Under the pieces are notes generated by a model that was given only the letters and a program-made list of their open reading frames with translations, did no database searches and was not told the DNA's origin. DNA of 64,000 bases from Watersipora subatra. Its lineage: Eukaryota > Bryozoa > Gymnolaemata > Cheilostomatida > Watersiporidae. Both the position numbers and the translations under genes were made by a program. The DNA lies in assembly GCF_963576615.1 (NCBI RefSeq), contig NC_088716.1, positions 3,472,001 through 3,536,000 of the forward strand. The letters are read 5' to 3'. Positions 62,301 to 64,000 of the stretch are shown piece by piece (the first letter of the stretch is position 1; every line of letters starts with the position of its first letter).

Positions 62301-63141
62301 TCACCTAAAACAAACAAACCTCAAATAATAGAAAAAATGTTTATACTTTCCGATAAAATTTGTTTAAACTTCACATAAGATGCCCGGTTGAGGCCCTACA
62401 TAAAAGAAACTGTTGAGAGGGCTGACACGGCCCTCCAAACCCCCAGATGCTCATAACTCGTCGCCTAACATTAGCCGCCCCAACTTGCTTAGCTGCCCCA
62501 ACTTGCAACCAGGGAATACAGGCCTGACAATTACTAGTTGCAGCTACATAGTTGCAGTTACTAGTTACACTGACTAGTTACAGATACTTGTTAGGAATGA
62601 GACTCTTTAAGACGGAACTTGACTATTGTGGATCATTAGTAAGAAGACCTCCATTGATGAACATTGCTGTGAGGTGTTACAAATGTTTAGCAAAAGGTTA
62701 TCAAAGTTTAAAAAACCAATAAACAACAAATTGAGGCAGTACAGTCTTGTAAAATTACTAGAAGACAGATAGAAATTGTCTTGAGGCGTTTGTTTGGTTC
62801 ATATCTGCTCTTTAATGGTTTTTCTCTTAGTGGAACAACCGTAACTTCACACTATATAAGCAATCTTCAGAGTTTTTGATCTGATTGTCTATGTTAGTTA
62901 TTAGTCAGCTTACACTGGCTGTGTGTGCCACTCAATATAGAGAAGAAGAAGGATCCAACCTTGTTGGGAAGAGAGATCTGGAGTTAGCGATGCCACATTT
63001 CCAAGTCACCTCCATGTCTCTGGCAGATGACGGCGAGTATCTAGAAGACATGCCCAGCAAACACAAAGCAAGAAAAACAAGGAGAAACCATTCGTCAATT
63101 GATGTAGGATTTAGTTTTTCTCTGTCAAGCATGAAAGTCGG
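53349..63141 (+). CDS. AHR: Aryl hydrocarbon receptor, 5' nine exons (406 codons, continues past window)
   Basis: Exons 53349..53386, 53624..53811, 57465..57616, 58817..58967, 59093..59166, 59406..59584, 60533..60627, 61341..61482, 62941..63141; every junction is GT-AG with matching phase, and intron positions resemble vertebrate AHR. AHR is a bHLH-PAS transcription factor that partners ARNT at xenobiotic response elements. Domains: basic helix-loop-helix at 23-74 ([31 protein letters not shown]), PAS-A about 88-225 ([23 protein letters not shown]), PAS-B about 246-340 ([45 protein letters not shown]). After PAS-B comes a basic [10 protein letters not shown] segment. The start MYVTRRR resembles invertebrate AHR starts. 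The exon 9 end was placed at GG|GTAAAG; if not spliced, a TAA follows one codon later. The activation domain is not in the window. Invertebrate AHRs generally do not bind dioxin; this is family knowledge. Confidence 0.93.
54241..54470. repeat. 20-bp minisatellite TGAAAATAGGCTGACACAAT, about 11 units, AHR intron 2
   Basis: Almost perfect units; one has ACATAAT instead of ACACAAT. Reverse-strand open frames with repeated FNCVSLF are artefacts. Confidence 0.98.
55006..55046. repeat. Perfect 19-bp hairpin, AHR intron 2
   Basis: CGTTGAAGAGCTTGTTATT, loop TGT, then the exact inverse ending CTTCAACG. A second looser inverted repeat (CCTCTGACAAGGTCA with TGACCTTGTCAG-type inverse) is at about 55870-55935. 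Confidence 0.9.
55047..57464. other. AHR intron 2, remaining part
   Basis: No gene seen. Small direct duplications: TCTGAGACGAAA(C/T)AAGAAATT at 55200-55245 and ACAATAAAATAATAATATAG at 56380-56420. Open frames at 55964-56146 and 56757-56939 have no support. Confidence 0.5.
57617..58816. other. AHR intron 3
   Basis: No gene or repeat array seen; ordinary AT-rich intron sequence. Confidence 0.5.
59585..59770. repeat. 24-bp array starting at the AHR exon 6 donor
   Basis: The intron begins GTATGAGTCGCTGTGAGACA, and this block repeats seven times with period 24 (one unit shortened). Each unit begins GGTGTGAGT, GGTGGGAGT or GGTGTGGGT, close to 5' splice site consensus. Confidence 0.9.
60839..61048. 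mobile_element. 210-bp inverted-repeat element with TAA duplication
   Basis: Left end TGCCTGGTTCAGACCAA, right end TTTGGACCAGGCA, with GGCGAGTGAGGCGCTGC inverted as GCAGCGCCTCGCC further in. Flanks are TAA at 60836-60838 and 61049-61051. TAA duplication suggests a PIF/Harbinger-type non-autonomous element. It lies in AHR intron 7. Confidence 0.75.
61733..62526. mobile_element. 794-bp non-autonomous hAT-like element with 8-bp target duplication
   Basis: Ends CAGGCCCGTATTCCCTGG and, inverted, CCAGGGAATACAGGCCTG. Both sides carry ACAATTAC (61725-61732 and 62527-62534). An 8-bp duplication with CAGG ends is diagnostic of the hAT superfamily. GGCGGCTA/TAGCCGCC blocks recur just inside both ends. 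No transposase frame was seen. A partial foldback MITE (62170-62390) is nested inside. Host location: AHR intron 8. Confidence 0.85.
62170..62390. mobile_element. Foldback MITE family, copy d (partial), nested in hAT-like element
   Basis: TTCTGAGCGTTTCAACTGCG, then CCTGGCAGTCACATCACC and TATACTTTCCGATAAAAT match the right half of the element at 28440-28855. A short inverted TTGAAACGCTCAAAAGAAAA gives a local hairpin. The left arm is missing. Confidence 0.6.
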
Positions 63142-63170
63142 GTAAAGAAGAACTGTGAAAGATTATAAAA

Positions 63171-63545
63171 GGGTGATTCGATAAGTTTAGACACTTTTTA
63201 ATCTAGAAATTTTCATTTGAATTATATCACATTTTACAGTATCTCATTTTTTATGTAGGCTCCCTGCATCTCAATATACTTGTTACTAGCTTTTTGTTGC
63301 CACTAGAATAGAAGGTTTTTGAAGTAAAGCACAGCCAGTTTTGCTCCCAAGCGGCTTTTGCAGTTGAAAAATGAAGTCCATGCAAAGCATCCTTCACAAA
63401 AGGGACCAAACAGATTATAGTTACTGGCAGCTGAATTAGGACTGGGAGGTAGATGTCTGAGAGTCTCAGTTATTGGGATATTTTCTTTTGTGATTTTGAC
63501 TGGGTGGTTTGGCATTGTCATGCTGGAGAATGACGCCTTTTGACA
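63171..63545 (-). mobile_element. Mariner-like transposon relic (C-terminal transposase)
   Basis: The left border GGGTGATTCGATAAGTTTAG followed by ACACTTTTTAA resembles mariner-family terminal repeats. On the minus strand, in shifting frames, the relic reads GVILQHDNA (the segment with the second catalytic Asp), then SNYNLFGPF, and finally FYSSGNKKLV. At least two frameshifts and stops are present, so it is inactive. The other terminal repeat was not found. It lies just after the AHR exon 9 donor, in the intron that leaves the window. Confidence 0.75.
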
Positions 63546-64000
63546 GCATTCCTCTCCCTTTTTGAACTTGACTTTAGTGCCAAATTACATCACAATATGT
63601 TCTCCTGTTGATAAAATTAGATTGGAAGTAAAAGTGGGACACTTTATATTCCAAATATTTTCAACACGACCTGGAGTACTGACAACAAATACTGGCAGTA
63701 ACAGGCCTCCCAGATCTTTTGTCATATGTTACAGCTTCTTGTTCTGTATTCAAGCATTCTGTTTGGAAAAGAAATGACCTTAGATAATATCCAAAGTGTT
63801 TTTTGAACTAAACACTATTGTGATTCTCAAGTAATTATAACTGTTTCATTTAATATTTATATTGTTAATATCAAATTTGCATGTAGCAGGTATTTTGCAA
63901 TGTTTTGAGGTTAGAAAATGGTTTGTAATGACAAAAGGCTCACTCTTAGGTTTGTAATTGCATTACAGATTACTGATCCAGTCTCTTGTGACAAAGAACA
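63546..64000. other. AHR intron 9 up to window end
   Basis: No exon recognised. The next AHR exon is expected beyond position 64000. Confidence 0.5.

Overview
The window is nuclear DNA of an animal: AT-rich, intron-dense, and full of minisatellites and non-autonomous transposons. Three conserved bilaterian genes can be assembled exon by exon with matching splice phases. They are an LPCAT3/MBOAT5 lysophospholipid acyltransferase (minus strand), an AP-4 beta-adaptin-like trunk (plus strand) and an aryl hydrocarbon receptor (plus strand, running off the right edge). An AP-4 subunit argues against Drosophila- or nematode-like genomes, which lack AP-4. An invertebrate, perhaps a spiralian, is my guess; the sequence does not prove it.

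Layout. Positions 1-25500 hold a tandem array of about 10-kb units (starts near 1, 9827 and 20631; the first is cut by the window edge). Each unit begins with a two-exon gene for a 125-aa, cysteine-free secreted protein that I do not recognise. Copies 1 and 2 are intact. Copy 3 keeps a good exon 1, but its exon 2 has lost the acceptor AG and has a 4-bp deletion. Each unit also carries, on the opposite strand, the penultimate coding exon of LPCAT3. In unit 3 this exon belongs to the real gene; in units 1 and 2 it is an orphan, and the place of the terminal exon is taken by BEL/Pao retrotransposon debris. Positions 23671-33390 hold LPCAT3 (11 exons, 463 aa, both MBOAT catalytic residues present). 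Positions 33391-39731 are intergenic and repeat-rich. Positions 39732-49776 hold the AP-4 beta-like gene (7 exons, 514 aa, trunk only, no ear). Positions 49777-53348 are intergenic. Positions 53349 onward hold AHR: 9 exons covering bHLH, PAS-A and PAS-B, with the activation domain beyond the window.

What stands out beyond the genes is how often tandem repeats sit on, or copy, exon-intron borders. The LPCAT3 exon 1 donor is triplicated in frame. The LPCAT3 exon 3 donor is the last member of a 162-bp satellite. A piece of LPCAT3 exon 5 has been copied into the adjoining intronic minisatellite. The AHR exon 6 donor is the first member of a 24-bp array of donor-like units. Several transposons have clean ends: a 794-bp hAT-like element with 8-bp target duplications, a 609-bp element with TA duplications, two elements at TTAA/TAA sites, a mariner transposase relic, and a long-armed foldback family found at four places.
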